Source: Procambarus clarkii
Lineage: Eukaryota; Arthropoda; Malacostraca; Decapoda; Cambaridae
Direction: 5' to 3'
DNA length: 64,000 nt
Assembly: GCF_040958095.1 (NCBI RefSeq)
Contig: NC_091208.1
Span: forward strand, 13,968,970 to 14,032,969
Positions 46,801 to 59,415 of this stretch are shown one piece after another. The notes beneath the pieces were generated by a model. The model had not been told where the DNA came from. It did not search any database and saw only the letters and a list, made by a program, of their open reading frames with translations. Positions within the stretch are counted from its first letter, which is position 1, and each line of letters begins with the position of its first letter. Both the position numbers and the translations under genes were made by a program.

Positions 46801-49800
46801 CTCTTGGGAGGTGGTGATCTTTGTGGTATTTAAATACTCCGAAATTACCATCTCTTTTAAGGGTCTGAGCAGGTGGTGGAGAGGGTTAAGGCGTACCTGT
46901 TATGCCAGTTGCTGGAAGGCTTCTGTGCTGGCTAGGGTTCGAGTCTCCTGGTGGGAAAGTGTTCTAAAGTTGTATACTTGACTCTCGTGTTTAGGAGAGT
47001 TGTGCCTTAAGCATAGACACTGTGTCTTCCCATATTAACAGGGACTTGATGAAATTAACGTCTAAATGACCCCTCACTTGCTCTAGTGCTCTTGGGAGGT
47101 GGTGATCTTTGTGGTATTTAAATACTCCGAAATTACCATCTCTTTTAAGGGTCTGAGCAGGTGGTGGAGAGGGTTGAGGCGTACCTGTTATGCCAGTTGC
47201 TGGAAGGCTTCTGTGCTGGCTAGGGTTCGAGTCTCCTGGTGGGAAAGTGTTCTAAAGTTGTATACTTGACTCTCGTGTTTAGGAGAGTTGTGCCTTAAGC
47301 ATAGACACTGTGTCTTCCCATATTAACAGGGACTTGATGAAATTAACGTCTAAATGGCCCCTCACTTGCTCTAGTGCTCTTGGGAGGTGGTGATCTTTGT
47401 GGTATTTAAATACTCCGAAATTACCATCTCTTTTAAGGGTCTGAGCAGGTGGTGGAGAGGCTTAAGGCGTACCTGTTATGCCAGTTGCTGGAAGGCTTCT
47501 GTGCTGGCTAGGGTTCGAGTCTCCTGGTGGGAAAGTGTTCTAAAGTTGTATACTTGACTCTCGTGTTTAGGAGAGTTGTGCCTTAAGCATAGACACTGTG
47601 TCTTCCCATATTAACAGGGACTTGATGAAATTAACGTCTAAATGACCCCTCACTTGCTCTAGTGCTCTTGGGAGGTGGTGATCTTTGTGGTATTTAAATA
47701 CTCCGAAATTACCATCTCTTTTAAGGGTCTGAGCAGGTGGTGGAGAGGGTTAAGGCGTACCTGTTATGCCAGTTGCTGGAAGGCTTCTGTGCTGGCTAGG
47801 GTTCGAGTCTCCTGGTGGGAAAGTGTTCTAAAGTTGTATACTTGACTCTCGTGTTTAGGAGAGTTGTGCCTTAAGCATAGACACTGTGTCTTCCCATATT
47901 AACAGGGACTTGATGAAATTAACGTCTAAATGACCCCTCACTTGCTGTAGTGCTCTTGGGAGGTGGTGATCTTTGTGGTATTTAAATACTCCGAAATTAC
48001 CATCTCTTTTAAGGGTCTGAGCAGGTGGTGGAGAGGGTTAAGGCGTACCTGTTATGCCAGTTGCTGGAAGGCTTCTGTGCTGGCTAGGGTTCGAGTCTCC
48101 TGGTGGGAAAGTGTTCTAAAGTTGTATACTTGACTCTCGTGTTTAGGAGAGTTGTGCCTTAAGCATAGACACTGTGTCTTCCCATATTAACAGGGACTTG
48201 ATGAAATTAACGTCTAAATGACCCCTCACTTGCTCTAGTGCTCTTGGGAGGTGGTGATCTTTGTGGTATTTAAATACTCCGAAATTACCATCTCTTTTAA
48301 GGGTCTGAGCAGGTGGTGGAGAGGGTTAAGGCGTACCTGTTATGCCAGTTGCTGGAAGGCTTCTGTGCTGGCTAGGGTTCGAGTCTCCTGGTGGGAAAGT
48401 GTTCTAAAGTTGTATACTTGACTCTCGTGTTTAGGAGAGTTGTGCCTTAAGCATAGACACTGTGTCTTCCCATATTAACAGGGACTTGATGAAATTAACG
48501 TCTAAATGACCCCTCACTTGCTCTAGTGCTCTTGGGAGGTGGTGATCTTTGTGGTATTTAAATACTCCGAAATTACCATCTCTTTTAAGGGTCTGAGCAG
48601 GTGGTGGAGAGGGTTAAGGCGTACCTGTTATGCCAGTTGCTGGAAGGCTTCTGTGCTGGCTAGGGTTCGAGTCTCCTGGTGGGAAAGTGTTCTAAAGTTG
48701 TATACTTGACTCTCGTGTTTAGGAGAGTTGTGCCTTAAGCATAGACACTGTGTCTTCCCATATTAACAGGGACTTGATGAAATTAACGTCTAAATGACCC
48801 CTCACTTGCTCTAGTGCTCTTGGGAGGTGGTGATCTTTGTGGTATTTAAATACTCCGAAATTACCATCTCTTTTAAGGGTCTGAGCAGGTGGTGGAGAGG
48901 GTTAAGGCGTACCTGTTATGCCAGTTGCTGGAAGGCTTCTGTGCTGGCTAGGGTTCGAGTCTCCTGGTGGGAAAGTGTTCTAAAGTTGTATACTTGACTC
49001 TCGTGTTTAGGAGAGTTGTGCCTTAAGCATAGACACTGCGTCTTCCCATATTAACAGGGACTTGATGAAATTAACGTCTAAATGACCCCTCACTTGCTCT
49101 AGTGCTCTTGGGAGGTGGTGATCTTTGTGGTATTTAAATACTCCGAAATTACCATCTCTTTTAAGGGTCTGAGCAGGTGGTGGAGAGGGTTAAGGCGTAC
49201 CTGTTATGCCAGTTGCTGGAAGGCTTCTGTGCTGGCTAGGGTTCGAGTCTCCTGGTGGGAAAGTGTTCTAAAGTTGTATACTTGACTCTCGTGTTTAGGA
49301 GAGTTGTGCCTTAAGCATAGACACTGTGTCTTCCCATATTAACAGGGACTTGATGAAATTAACGTCTAAATGACCCCTCACTTGCTCTAGTGCTCTTGGG
49401 AGGTGGTGATCTTTGTGGTATTTAAATACTCCGAAATTACCATCTCTTTTAAGGGTCTGAGCAGGTGGTGGAGAGGGTTAAGGCGTACCTGTTATGCCAG
49501 TTGCTGGAAGGCTTCTGTGCTGGCTAGGGTTCGAGTCTCCTGGTGGGAAAGTGTTCTAAAGTTGTATACTTGACTCTCGTGTTTAGGAGAGTTGTGCCTT
49601 AAGCATAGACACTGTGTCTTCCCATATTAACAGGGACTTGATGAAATTAACGTCTAAATGACCCCTCACTTGCTCTAGTGCTCTTGGGAGGTGGTGATCT
49701 TTGTGGTATTTAAATACTCCGAAATTACCATCTCTTTTAAGGGTCTGAGCAGGTGGTGGAGAGGGTTAAGGCGTACCTGTTATGCCAGTTGCTGGAAGGC

Positions 49801-51324
49801 TTCTGTGCTGGCTAGGGTTCGAGTCTCCTGGTGGGAAAGTGTTCTAAAGTTGTATACTTGACTCTCGTGTTTAGGAGAGTTGTGCCTTAAGCATAGACAC
49901 TGTGTCTTCCCATATTAACAGGGACTTGATGAAATTAACGTCTAAATGACCCCTCACTTGCTCTAGTGCTCTTGGGAGGTGGTGATCTTTGTGGTATTTA
50001 AATACTCCGAAATTACCATCTCTTTTAAGGGTCTGAGCAGGTGGTGGAGAGGGTTAAGGCGTACCTGTTATGCCAGTTGCTGGAAGGCTTCTGTGCTGGC
50101 TAGGGTTCGAGTCTCCTGGTGGGAAAGTGTTCTAAAGTTGTATACTTGACTCTCGTGTTGAGGAGAGTTGTGCCTTAAGCATAGACACTGTGTCTTCCCA
50201 TATTAACAGGGACTTGATGAAATTAACGTCTAAATGACCCCTCACTTGATCTAGTGCTCTTGGGAGGTGGTGATCTTTGTGGTATTTAAATACTCCGAAA
50301 TTACCATCTCTTTTAAGGGTCTGAGCAGGTGGTGGAGAGGGTTAAGGCGTACCTGTTATGCCAGTTGCTGGAAGGCTTCTGTGCTGGCTAGGGTTCGAGT
50401 CTCCTGGTGGGAAAGTGTTCTAAAGTTGTATACTTGACTCTCGTGTTTAGGAGAGTTGTGCCTTAAGCATAAACACTGTGTCTTCCCATATTAACAGGGA
50501 CTTGATGAAATTAACGTCTAAATGACCCCTCACTTGCTCTAGTGCTCTTGGGAGGTGGTGATCTTTGTGGTATTTAAATACTCCGAAATTACCATCTCTT
50601 TTAAGGGTCTGAGCAGGTGGTGGAGAGGGTTAAGGCGTACCTGTTATGCCAGTTGCTGGAAGGCTTCTGTGCTGGCTAGGGTTCGAGTCTCCTGGTGGGA
50701 AAGTGTTCTAAAGTTGTATACTTGACTCTCGTGTTTAGGAGAGTTGTGCCTTAAGCATAGACACTGTGTCTTCTCATATTAACAGGGACTTGATGAAATT
50801 AACGTCTAAATGACACCTCACTTGCTCTAGTGCTCTTGGGAGGTGGTGATCTTTGTGGTATTTAAATACTCCGAAATTACCATCTCTTTTAAGGGTCTGA
50901 GCAGGTGGTGGAGAGGGTTAAGGCGTACCTGTTATGCCAGTTGCTGGAAGGCTTCTGTGCTGGCTAGGGTTCGAGTCTCCTGGTGGGAAAGTGTTCTAAA
51001 GTTGTATACTTGACTCTTGTGTTTAGGAGAGTTGTGCCTTAAGCATAGACACTGTGTCTTCCCATATTAACAGGGACTTGATGAAATTAACGTCTAAATG
51101 ACCCCTCACTTGCTCTAGTGCTCTTGGGAGGTGGTGATCTTTGTGGTATTTAAATACTCCAAAATTACCATCTCTTTTAAGGGTCTGAGCAGGTGGTGGA
51201 GAGGGTTAAGGCGTACCTGTTATGCCAGTTGCTGGAAGGCTTCTGTGCTGGCTAGGGTTCGAGTCTCCTGGTGGGAAAGTGTTCTAAAGTTGTATACTTG
51301 ACTCTCGTGTTTAGGAGAGTTGTG

Positions 51325-51328
<4 letters not shown>
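34826..51328 (+). repeat. 288-bp satellite array, about 57 direct monomers
   Basis: The anchor TCTCCTGGTGGGAAAGTG recurs every 288 bp (for example 35135, 35423, 35711) with very few differences between units. Each monomer contains an A-box-like TGGTGGAGAGG followed by GTTAAGGCG and, 62 bp on, a B-box-like GGTTCGAGTCT, so the monomer is tRNA/SINE-like. The array ends inside a (TA)n tract at 51329. No open frame longer than 60 codons exists in it. Confidence 0.95.
35065..35137 (+). promoter_or_regulatory. Candidate internal pol III boxes in a 288-bp monomer
   Basis: TGGTGGAGAGG (35065-35075) and GGTTCGAGTCT (35127-35137); representative of every monomer. The intervening CAGTTGCTGGAAGGCTTCTG resembles the same part of the 260-bp monomer at 1-782. 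Confidence 0.5.

Positions 51329-51394
<66 letters not shown>
51329..51394. repeat. (TA)n tract
   Basis: Right boundary of the 288-bp satellite. Confidence 0.95.
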
Positions 51395-51397
<3 letters not shown>

Positions 51398-51430
51398 TTG
51401 CATATGTCCTGGGGACCATTCAGGCTTGTT

Positions 51431-51435
<5 letters not shown>
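51395..51435 (+). repeat. 41-bp fragment of the 260-bp SINE-like monomer
   Basis: TCCTGGGGACCATTCAGGC, as in the monomer near 532-550, stranded between two (TA)n tracts. Confidence 0.8.

Positions 51436-51508
<73 letters not shown>
51436..51508. repeat. (TA)n tract
   Basis: Last long TA tract; sequence to the right has normal complexity. Confidence 0.95.
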
Positions 51509-51513
<5 letters not shown>

Positions 51514-52406
51514 TAAGTTTACCTCGTTTATGGCGGGCTGGGGTAATGTGAAGTGGGGAATTGATGACTGGCAGCTGCATGGGAGGGGAGTGAGGGGAGG
51601 GTGGGACACATAACCACACCCGCTACTGGAGATAGTCTTTCAGTTAGCCACTGAATGGTGGACAGTACACACCTCCCAGACTAGGCCCTTTGAAAAACCA
51701 TTAAGGTTAATTTAATTAATTAATGGACCACATCCGCCCCTGGTGCGGCTCTGAACACGGCCTGGTGTGACACTTAACTAATGCCCTCATCCTATACACA
51801 CACGTGCATTGTTACTTAAAACAGACTTTCTCTGCCAACTGCTACCTCCCCAAATTCACATCTTAAGAGAGTCTGCTCTCTTTCTCTCTCTCTCAACACT
51901 TTCTGCCCATGTAGGGCACACATTATACCTACATGATCCATAACGACCCCCCTGACGCACCCCGTCCCAATCTATGGTCTCCCCTTTTGCATCCCGTCCG
52001 CACATTTTGGGATCACGTCCGCACGTTTTGGGATCCTGTCCGCGCATTTTGCATCCCGTCCGTTTTCCCCTCACTCTCTTACCCCCCACATATGACCCTC
52101 AACGTCCACCCTGACAGTACCTGTCCCATACATTTTACCCTCTGTGACCCACAACGTCCCCCCTGACGCAACCCGTCCCATTCTACGGAGTCCCACACCC
52201 AATTTTGACTATGACCGAGTTCAATCCCTGAGGTTCTCCTCGGGTTTGGGAGGGTTCTAGTCCTCAACTTCACTACTACAATGCATGTTGATATTGCAAC
52301 ACGTCTTCCTACTTATTACACTGCAACATTGTTCAGATTTTGGACATTTCTTTCTCATTCACTTGTTATGTAGTATTTAAATACCGATTAAAGGGAAGAT
52401 TGCGAC
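51509..52406. other. Non-coding stretch with short internal repeats
   Basis: CCGCACATTTTGGGATC-type units repeat at about 51999-52060, and CGTCC..CCTGACG-type units at about 51940 and 52150. No gene recognised. It is the left flank of the outer LTR element. Confidence 0.45.
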
Positions 52407-53945
52407 TGTGGGGAAAGCTGGCCCCAGTATAATATTAAGAAAATGTATTATTATATGAATGTAAATTAATGATAAATTCTAAGATAGCTCGAAGGACCAG
52501 GATGAGTAATTAAATGAGAAAATCAGTGACTTATAAATCTATGATTATATAAATAAATTCTATTAATTAAGCAATGACTGTAAATTATATAATTCTAGAG
52601 CCAGCCTCATATGAAGCATTTTGGGGGGAGGGGGGTATTCTATAAGATTAATCTATGTGGAACATATATTATGCAATAATAAGAATAAATATAATATGCA
52701 CACACATAGATAATGAGTAAAATATGTAATGCAAAATACTACTGCAATATGAAGATTAATAATGCATAAATGACAGTATCAGATATATAGATATGTATAT
52801 GACTCTGAATAATAAGATACTATCTACAATGAAAACTGATTATGTCTCAGCTGTGACAGGGGACGTAGATGCAGTCCACTGTACGCCAGGCTGGAAACAG
52901 TCTGAGATAGTGTTATTTGGCACACGTGAGGGTATGGTGGTCACACGCTTCCTCAGGAATGTTGCACCATGCTGCAATAATGATAATTCCATAATTTCCA
53001 CCTCCAAACTAGTATTCACACACATATATGGTAATATCTAAATATTTGGAGGGGAAAGAGCTGCACTTACATGAGATTATTTTATACGCCCGCATCATAA
53101 CGACATGGCACCTACATGATCTTATTTAAGAGCTCATTAAATAGAACAAATGAGGTAAAAATGCCTGCCGAACTGGTGTCCGTGATTCTGGTAAGCTGCG
53201 TCCTCAATCTAACGTCTATGGATGTAAAGATGTCTTCAGGATGGTAAGATTTGTTGGACCGCTACGGAGCACCACTTGTTGATCGCAAATATGGCGAGAG
53301 TCCTCTCCCTTCTCCTTCTTCCCCAAAGTCGCGCATGTGCAATAGCTCGCCGTGAGGATTCAAGCATAAATTATATTTATTTATTAACGCTAAATAGGGA
53401 AGGGGGGAGTGTATGAACACTCTTGATGGTTCAGATAAATACACTATGCTGTGATGTTTAATTCTTACAGTGCCCGTCAGTTAATGTAGACGGCACAAAT
53501 AAACAATACGGGCTTCTTTGTGGAAATTGTGTTAGATTATGATATGATTTACTGGAACAGCAATTAAACTGGGTAAAGAAATTCCAGTAAACTATTGTAT
53601 ACTAAAAGTAAACCTATTACTAAATTATTATTCCTAATAAAGGAAAGTAAATGGTTACATTGGTGATAGATCTACAGGTATGTGGAAATTTTATTCCCCG
53701 TGCGTGGCTGACGCAACACTACACAATTCTAGGAGAAATTACATGATGTTCCACAACCTAATACAGTAAATTCTATAATACTAAACTACGTATTAGTAGT
53801 GTTAGTCAATTATTACTCTTAATACAGAAAATACATTCTGTTGTATTAAGGATTATTAAATAAACATTAGATGTGTATGAAGCCTAATACAGGAAATATA
53901 TCCTGTTGTATTAGGGATGAAAATAACTGTTGGAAATTTCCAACA
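52407..53945 (-). repeat. Candidate 3' LTR of the outer BEL/Pao-type element
   Basis: Inferred by analogy with the inner element. The right edge ...GGAAATTTCCAACA followed by TAATTCC matches the inner LTR edge ...GGATTTTCCGACA plus TAATTCC. The left edge TGTGGGGAAAG resembles TGTGGGAACC. It would be 1,539 bp with TG..CA ends. The partner LTR would lie beyond base 64000, so the call cannot be confirmed here. Confidence 0.5.
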
Positions 53946-54635
53946 TAATTCCGGGGCGGGAAATTACGGGTCGTAGTTCAATGTTAAGTACTAACGTACC
54001 TATTCCTTTTCCCTGAAATTACATTCTTATATGTTAGTATGTTAGTATGTACATAACGAATGTCCTGGATCTGTGTGACAGGTATGATCTGTTATCACGG
54101 GTACATCTATGTAATGATTAATTATTCTGTCTCTTTGAGATCAAGGAGATACTGAATCTACAGTGAGATCAGTGTCAAGGGTCGCAGTGACATGTAACTG
54201 GATGAGTTACTAGACACTAACATCAAATGAAAAATTCTGAGTATATATACAAGATTAAATTTAGCCTAATGTGTAGTTCTTGATGTGCAAAGTAATTTAG
54301 GCTATGCAATGATTACAACTAAATTCCTAACCTAGCTAAATTCTAGATAAAATAGAGAACTGAGTATATAAGCATCAGTCTCTATAAATGCAGTCAGTGG
54401 TATGCTATAGTGAGTACAGATTTAACTTGGACTCAGCTGACCCTAACTAATGTTCCTAATCTAACTAAGTAGATTAGGATTTACTCCACCTGGAGTAAAT
54501 GCGAATTATATACATTAGGCTACAGTGCTATAACTTCTCTGGAAGTATAAATAAACACATATAGCAACCTAAAGATTCTAAATGAGTAGTAAACCTATTC
54601 GGTTTATATACATTAAGTTACAGTACTATAACTCT
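53946..54635 (-). other. Outer LTR element, 3' non-coding region, part 1
   Basis: Carries GTGACATGTAACTGG/TACAGTGAGATCAGTG-type motifs that recur at 56040, 56250, 60610 and 61080 in both elements. Interrupted by the inner element at 54636. Confidence 0.55.
54631..54635. repeat. Left 5-bp target duplication ACTCT of the inner LTR element
   Basis: Identical to 60535-60539. Confidence 0.85.
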
Positions 54636-55753
54636 TGTGGGAACCGACCTGTGAGATTTATATTTATTTAATTTATATGAATATATATAGAATTTATATT
54701 TACGTTAATTTATATACTTCGATAGCAATTTGTATAATGTTAAGTGGACTGTATTTCTGCAATAATCTCATAATCTCACAAATCGATCCTCTACACATTA
54801 GGGGGGTTTATTAAATTAATATATATGCAGCCAATCAAACTACAGGAATAGACTACATACATTGAAAAGGTTCCTTATCTTATAGTACAGCAGGTTAGTC
54901 CACCAGGTATAACTAGGGTGTAGACACCAAATTATCCTCTTTGAGGTAGCTTCCATATCACCCAGTAACTGGTGCACAAATCTTGCTTCCTCGTCTTGAC
55001 CTGTCAAAAGTGCGCTAGCTGTGAAGCCAGAATCCTATATATGACAAGCTATATCAGAGAAAACACTATACAGTACATGGAACATTGAAGACCTGGCTTA
55101 ATTACCTTTAGTTTGAGGCTTCCACGTGATCTAACCGGGCCCCCTATATCCTGACATTAATGGCCATAAATGAATGATAAACGGGTTTCGGAAAGAACAC
55201 TTAACTTGAATTGTAGACATCGTGTTGGAGATGGTACCTTTGGTTTCCATAACACTACGTCCAAGTAAAATTAACAGGAGCCGAATTTGCTCCCGTGTGA
55301 GCCCCTGGTCTCAATATAAACAATGGCTGTTTAACACTCCATACTATTGACGTTACTGGCCGACATTGTCCAGATATGATAGGAGCTAAATTTGCTCCAC
55401 ACGTCTCGGAGGTGACACACACTGGCTGCCCTCCTTCCTCACTCACGCCTGGCCTACTTTGTCCAGATTTCAGAAAGTGATAGAAGGGTCACATTTACTC
55501 TACTTTAATATTGATAATTAAGTTAATTTATATAAGATGTTTTTATGATGGTAAAGTCCAAAGACTAATGTATTTAAGAATAATTCCCAGCAGAATAGCT
55601 GGTGAATTATAATAGTATGTGGTGATGATATCCCGTTTTCTTTAGATGGTAATTCCACTACAAGTTACGTTTTCTATGGGTTACTTGTTTATACAACACA
55701 GCTCTTATCTGTCTGTATGATATTATTGTTAAATGGTGTCGGATTTTCCGACA
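54636..55753 (-). repeat. 3' LTR of the inner element (1,118 bp)
   Basis: Pairs with 59416-60534. Differs by a few bases, for example GGGCCCCCTATATCC here against GGGTCACCCTATATCC in the partner. Confidence 0.92.
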
Positions 55754-55769
55754 TAATTCCCCAGGGGGC
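55754..55769 (-). other. Candidate polypurine-tract region beside the 3' LTR
   Basis: On the minus strand the bases just before the LTR read CCCCTGGGGAATTA; GGGGAA is the only purine run. Weak. Confidence 0.3.
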
Positions 55770-56450
55770 TGCTCACAGGTCGAAGTCCTGTTTAGAACAG
55801 ACGAACACCGATACTCCTCCTTCGAATTATTACATTAATTTGATGTTAGTAGTTAGTAATCACACATTTGTGCGTCTGTTCGTACAGGACGGATGTCCCG
55901 TACTAGAGTTGCAGGGGTTAGAAGTCTAATGCGATTTCATTTCCCTGTCAACTCTTGAAAGGCTAATATTCAAGCCAAATTACATATTATTTAACCCAGA
56001 AGACTGGATGTGATCAAGTACTACAGTCAAGTATGATTCAGGGACTGCAGTGAGATCAGTGACATCAGATATAACTTGAAGTTTGTTCAGGTAACTGGTC
56101 ACTGATATATAAACACTGAGGCCCATGGAATACATCTTGATTAAATAATAAATGTATCAAATCAGTCATCAGATTTATTGGGGTTTAATTTAGTTAATTG
56201 ATTCAGAAGATTGAATAGCTCATAATTAAAGTAAAGTATGGTTCTGAGACTGCAGTGGGTTCAGTGACATTGGTCGCAGTGACTTGTAGCTGTTTTAGGC
56301 TACTGTTCACTGATTTGCCACTGAGGCCTCATGAACTCATCTCCAGCTTTAAATGATGATACTAACATCAACCTCTGTTACTATAGTCAGCTGTAATCTC
56401 CTTAGTATAATGCTACTGGAGAAATATAATCAGCTGACAAATTTAGATTT
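55770..56450 (-). other. Inner element 3' non-coding region
   Basis: No open frame of note. Two related segments with CTGCAGTGAGATCAGTGACA (about 56046) and CTGCAGTGGGTTCAGTGACA (about 56251) show internal duplication. Confidence 0.6.
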
Positions 56451-58421
56451 CTACTGGTATTGTTTATCTGCAGGCATAGGTCTCCTCAGGCTTGATACTG
56501 GGCCTGAGAGTAATTTACCTCCTGCAGAGTTTAACATGGTTATACCCTGATATTTAGTAGGGCTACCGATGAATCGATGACAATAGTCTGTCCCTACAAG
56601 GAGACCGAAGTCGGTGAGGTGATCAGACTTAATATTATCTGCCAATTTTATTCCTCTATTTCTCAGGAATTTGGCTGTTGCTCTCAGACCTTGAACTTGT
56701 AGGTCTACTGGTATTTTGTCCACCACAATGGCTTGTACTCGACAGACGTACCTGCCTAAGCGTACTGATGGTTGTACCACCTGGTAGACTTGAGGTCCTG
56801 CATCTGTTACAAACCCTGAGATGTTGAATGACATCTGGGATACAGGCCTTAATTGTAATTCATCTGCCAACTTTTTAGTGATATATGTTCTTTGGGATCC
56901 TTGGTCAAACAACCCACGGGTATGGACCTTGGCCCTCTTATTCAGGATGGTAATTTGGGCAGTAGGCAAAGTCGTATTACCTTTAGACTTTGCCGATTGG
57001 ACACTCTTTGTTTGTTGCACCTTGCAGTACTGTACTGTGGTGGGAATGCTATCTTCCACCTTGGGTCTTGAATACGTTAATTTCGTATATTTGCACAGTG
57101 CTGCATGGTGTCTACCTCTTCTACACCTGTTGCAGGTGTTGAATTGGGTATCACAATAGTCTATGTTGTGTGACTTGAGACACCTTGCACATCTCCCTAA
57201 TTCCTGGAGTCGCTCCATACGAATGTCTCTGGTTGGATAATTAGCACAACAGTATGTTGAATGTTTCTTTTTGCAGAACATACATGTCCCCCAGCCTACT
57301 GCACGTTTGGAAGTTACCGGTTTGGGTGAACTAGTAACAGTAGGCTTGGAGGATGCTGCTGCATTGTCAGATTTTCTGCAACTTGATGTTTGAGTAATTG
57401 GTTGATGTTTATTTGGGGTGGTTGTTTTACCCTTTAATTGACTATTATTTTCTATTTCTGAAGGCTTGCAAGAGGCTTTAACTTCCTCATTTGCTCGTCG
57501 TTTGTTTATGATGGAATGTAAACCTTCAGTGATGTCCTGTACTGTCAGGATGGTGTTATGTTGATGTGCATATAATTCATCTAGTATATCGCTGGACAAT
57601 TTTCGTTGAAGGACTACTTTGGTCATCCATTCACTAGTAGTTATATCAACCTTAAGTCTGAATGTTCTTAGTAGTGACTCAAACTCCATGCTGAAGGATT
57701 GTAATGAGTCAGCAGTCTGATCAGGTTGAGGTAAATCCAGCAATTGTAGTACTAGATGTATGACAGTTTTCTCATTGCCAGCATTATTCCTAGGAAGCTG
57801 GACTGGGAAATTAGTGCTGTCGCTATTTTCATTTACATTTTCTACTACTGGTTCAGCTTCACCTCTAGCTTGGAGGCATGTTAACTTAGTAGCCTCAGGT
57901 ATTGGGTTTTCAGAAACCACAGAGACTGTGGATAAATTGTCTGAGAACTGCTTAATTTCTGGTGGTATAATATTGGGTGAAGCTGTAGTGAGTGAAGCTT
58001 TCCTGGGTGAAGCTTTATCCTTGTTGATTAAAGGATCTAATCTGGCTTTACATTTATTCTCAAAAAGATCCAGATCATACATAACATTATCTACTTTATT
58101 TGATGTACTTGCTATTTGTTCTGATTCAATTATCCTGTGTAAATGTTCCAACCTGCCTTGAGTTTCTTCTTCATATTGTGCTAGGTCAGACAGGAATGGT
58201 TCCACATCTTCAACTACTACGTCATCGTGGACTTGATTTTGGTAAGATTTCCTATTTGCTTTCAATATATGCAATTGGGTTTGAATCTGTAACAGTGGTA
58301 TTTTCAACCGATGATAATTAATTACAGGCTCATATAACAACTGTTCATATTGGTTGAGATCTCTTGTTAGTTGGCGTTTGCTTGATATTAAAGCACGCTT
58401 TGCTTTCTGTGGATTAGTCAT
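56451..58421 (-). CDS. BEL/Pao-type Gag-protease, 656 aa
   Basis: Structural/nucleocapsid and protease protein of the inner LTR element. The N-terminal ~125 aa are charged and helical in character (YEQLLYEPVINYHRLK..., EEETQGRLEHLHRIIESEQ). Residues ~215-290 resemble the Gag segment that follows the DUF1759-like core in the neighbouring element, but the core itself is poorly conserved. Cys/His knuckles run from about 380 to 444 (CMFCKKKHSTYCC, CARCLKSHNIDYC, CNRCRRGRHHAALC). The aspartic protease motif LFDQGSQRTYIT has its catalytic Asp at 506, and LLVGTDY follows at about 608. The Met at 58421 is the first in frame and lies 994 bp from the 5' LTR. No RT or integrase follows. The open frame without lesions suggests recent activity in trans. 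Confidence 0.88.
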   Translation of the reverse strand: MTNPQKAKRALISSKRQLTRDLNQYEQLLYEPVINYHRLKIPLLQIQTQLHILKANRKSYQNQVHDDVVVEDVEPFLSDLAQYEEETQGRLEHLHRIIESEQIASTSNKVDNVMYDLDLFENKCKARLDPLINKDKASPRKASLTTASPNIIPPEIKQFSDNLSTVSVVSENPIPEATKLTCLQARGEAEPVVENVNENSDSTNFPVQLPRNNAGNEKTVIHLVLQLLDLPQPDQTADSLQSFSMEFESLLRTFRLKVDITTSEWMTKVVLQRKLSSDILDELYAHQHNTILTVQDITEGLHSIINKRRANEEVKASCKPSEIENNSQLKGKTTTPNKHQPITQTSSCRKSDNAAASSKPTVTSSPKPVTSKRAVGWGTCMFCKKKHSTYCCANYPTRDIRMERLQELGRCARCLKSHNIDYCDTQFNTCNRCRRGRHHAALCKYTKLTYSRPKVEDSIPTTVQYCKVQQTKSVQSAKSKGNTTLPTAQITILNKRAKVHTRGLFDQGSQRTYITKKLADELQLRPVSQMSFNISGFVTDAGPQVYQVVQPSVRLGRYVCRVQAIVVDKIPVDLQVQGLRATAKFLRNRGIKLADNIKSDHLTDFGLLVGTDYCHRFIGSPTKYQGITMLNSAGGKLLSGPVSSLRRPMPADKQYQ

Positions 58422-59415
58422 GGTGACTTGTTAATTGAGCACCACTGGCTCATAAATTGTGAGCAAGTACTAATGGTAGCCTAGGGTAAATTCTGCACTC
58501 ACTAGGCAATAATCCTACCTCTACTAGAGGTTAGCACTTAAAATTAATACACATTATATATATACAATCATACACACTAATGATTTGAGTGATAAACCAG
58601 TGTCACTGGTAGTACCTTTAGGTTAGCTCTTCTATATCACCCTAGGATGGTAGAGACACTAATTAATCACTCAAAGGTGTAATGATCATAAGTAAATTAT
58701 TATATATACACAACTCAACTCGAGTTGATAAAAATTACACCCAAAATAGGGTCTGCACCATTCATTAATGGTGTTAGGTTGTTCAATATAGTACAACTGA
58801 CTATGGTAATAATGGGACTAGGATGAACGATAATAGTTCAAATAGTCAATGGTAATATCCTACCCTGTTGTGGGTTGGCAATTAGTAAATATTATACTGT
58901 GATCACTAGTGCAATTTATATTAAATAATTCTCTATTTTGGAGAAATAATATATACAATTATTGATAATAGCCTCTTAATTGCCTCTATGAAACTTCTAA
59001 TATTATCTAGAAGTATTAAATATTATTAGTGACCTCGCGAAATAAACTCCACAAAATTCGTAGATAATCTCTCGCGAAATGTAACACCACGAAATCCGTG
59101 AACAATCTCACGAAGACCCCAGCCACTAATTTGGCTGGCTTCTATATTAGCGCTGTCATTTCACAGAATAACACGCCACCAAATGTCTGTGGGTGTGCAT
59201 GAAACCGCTGATGAGGCTGAACTGAACTGAGGGAGGCTCCTGAGCTCCCTCGAGGCTACGCTTCCGTCTTTGACTGGCTGGCCTCTGTTTAAATAACACT
59301 GCACTAGTATATTTAATGAATCCACTGGTTAACTGGTTCATCCGGTACTAAGATGACCAAATGTGGGTTCAAAGGATCAAATAATCCGTCATCCGGTTCG
59401 AAGATGACCAAATAA
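58422..59415 (-). other. Leader between 5' LTR and Gag of the inner element
   Basis: Non-coding, AT-rich. A partial copy of the LTR-edge sequence (AAGATGACCAAATGTGGG) lies at about 59350-59367. Confidence 0.6.
59393..59410 (-). other. Candidate primer-binding site of the inner element
   Basis: Minus strand TGGTCATCTTCGAACC, five bases inside the 5' LTR. It begins TGG as a primer-binding site should, but I could not match it to a specific tRNA 3' end. Confidence 0.35.

Noticed and set aside
34127..51328. CRISPR-like array
   Set aside because: The unit is a 288-bp head-to-tail satellite without variable spacers, in a eukaryotic context.
52793..53041. 82-aa open frame
   Set aside because: Lies within the proposed LTR of the outer element, with no start context, domain or repeat-independent support.
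56451..58421. Unusual protease active site DQG instead of D(S/T)G
   Set aside because: Both Gag-proteases here share DQGSQ, and to my knowledge this variant is common among BEL/Pao proteases, so it is not a defect.
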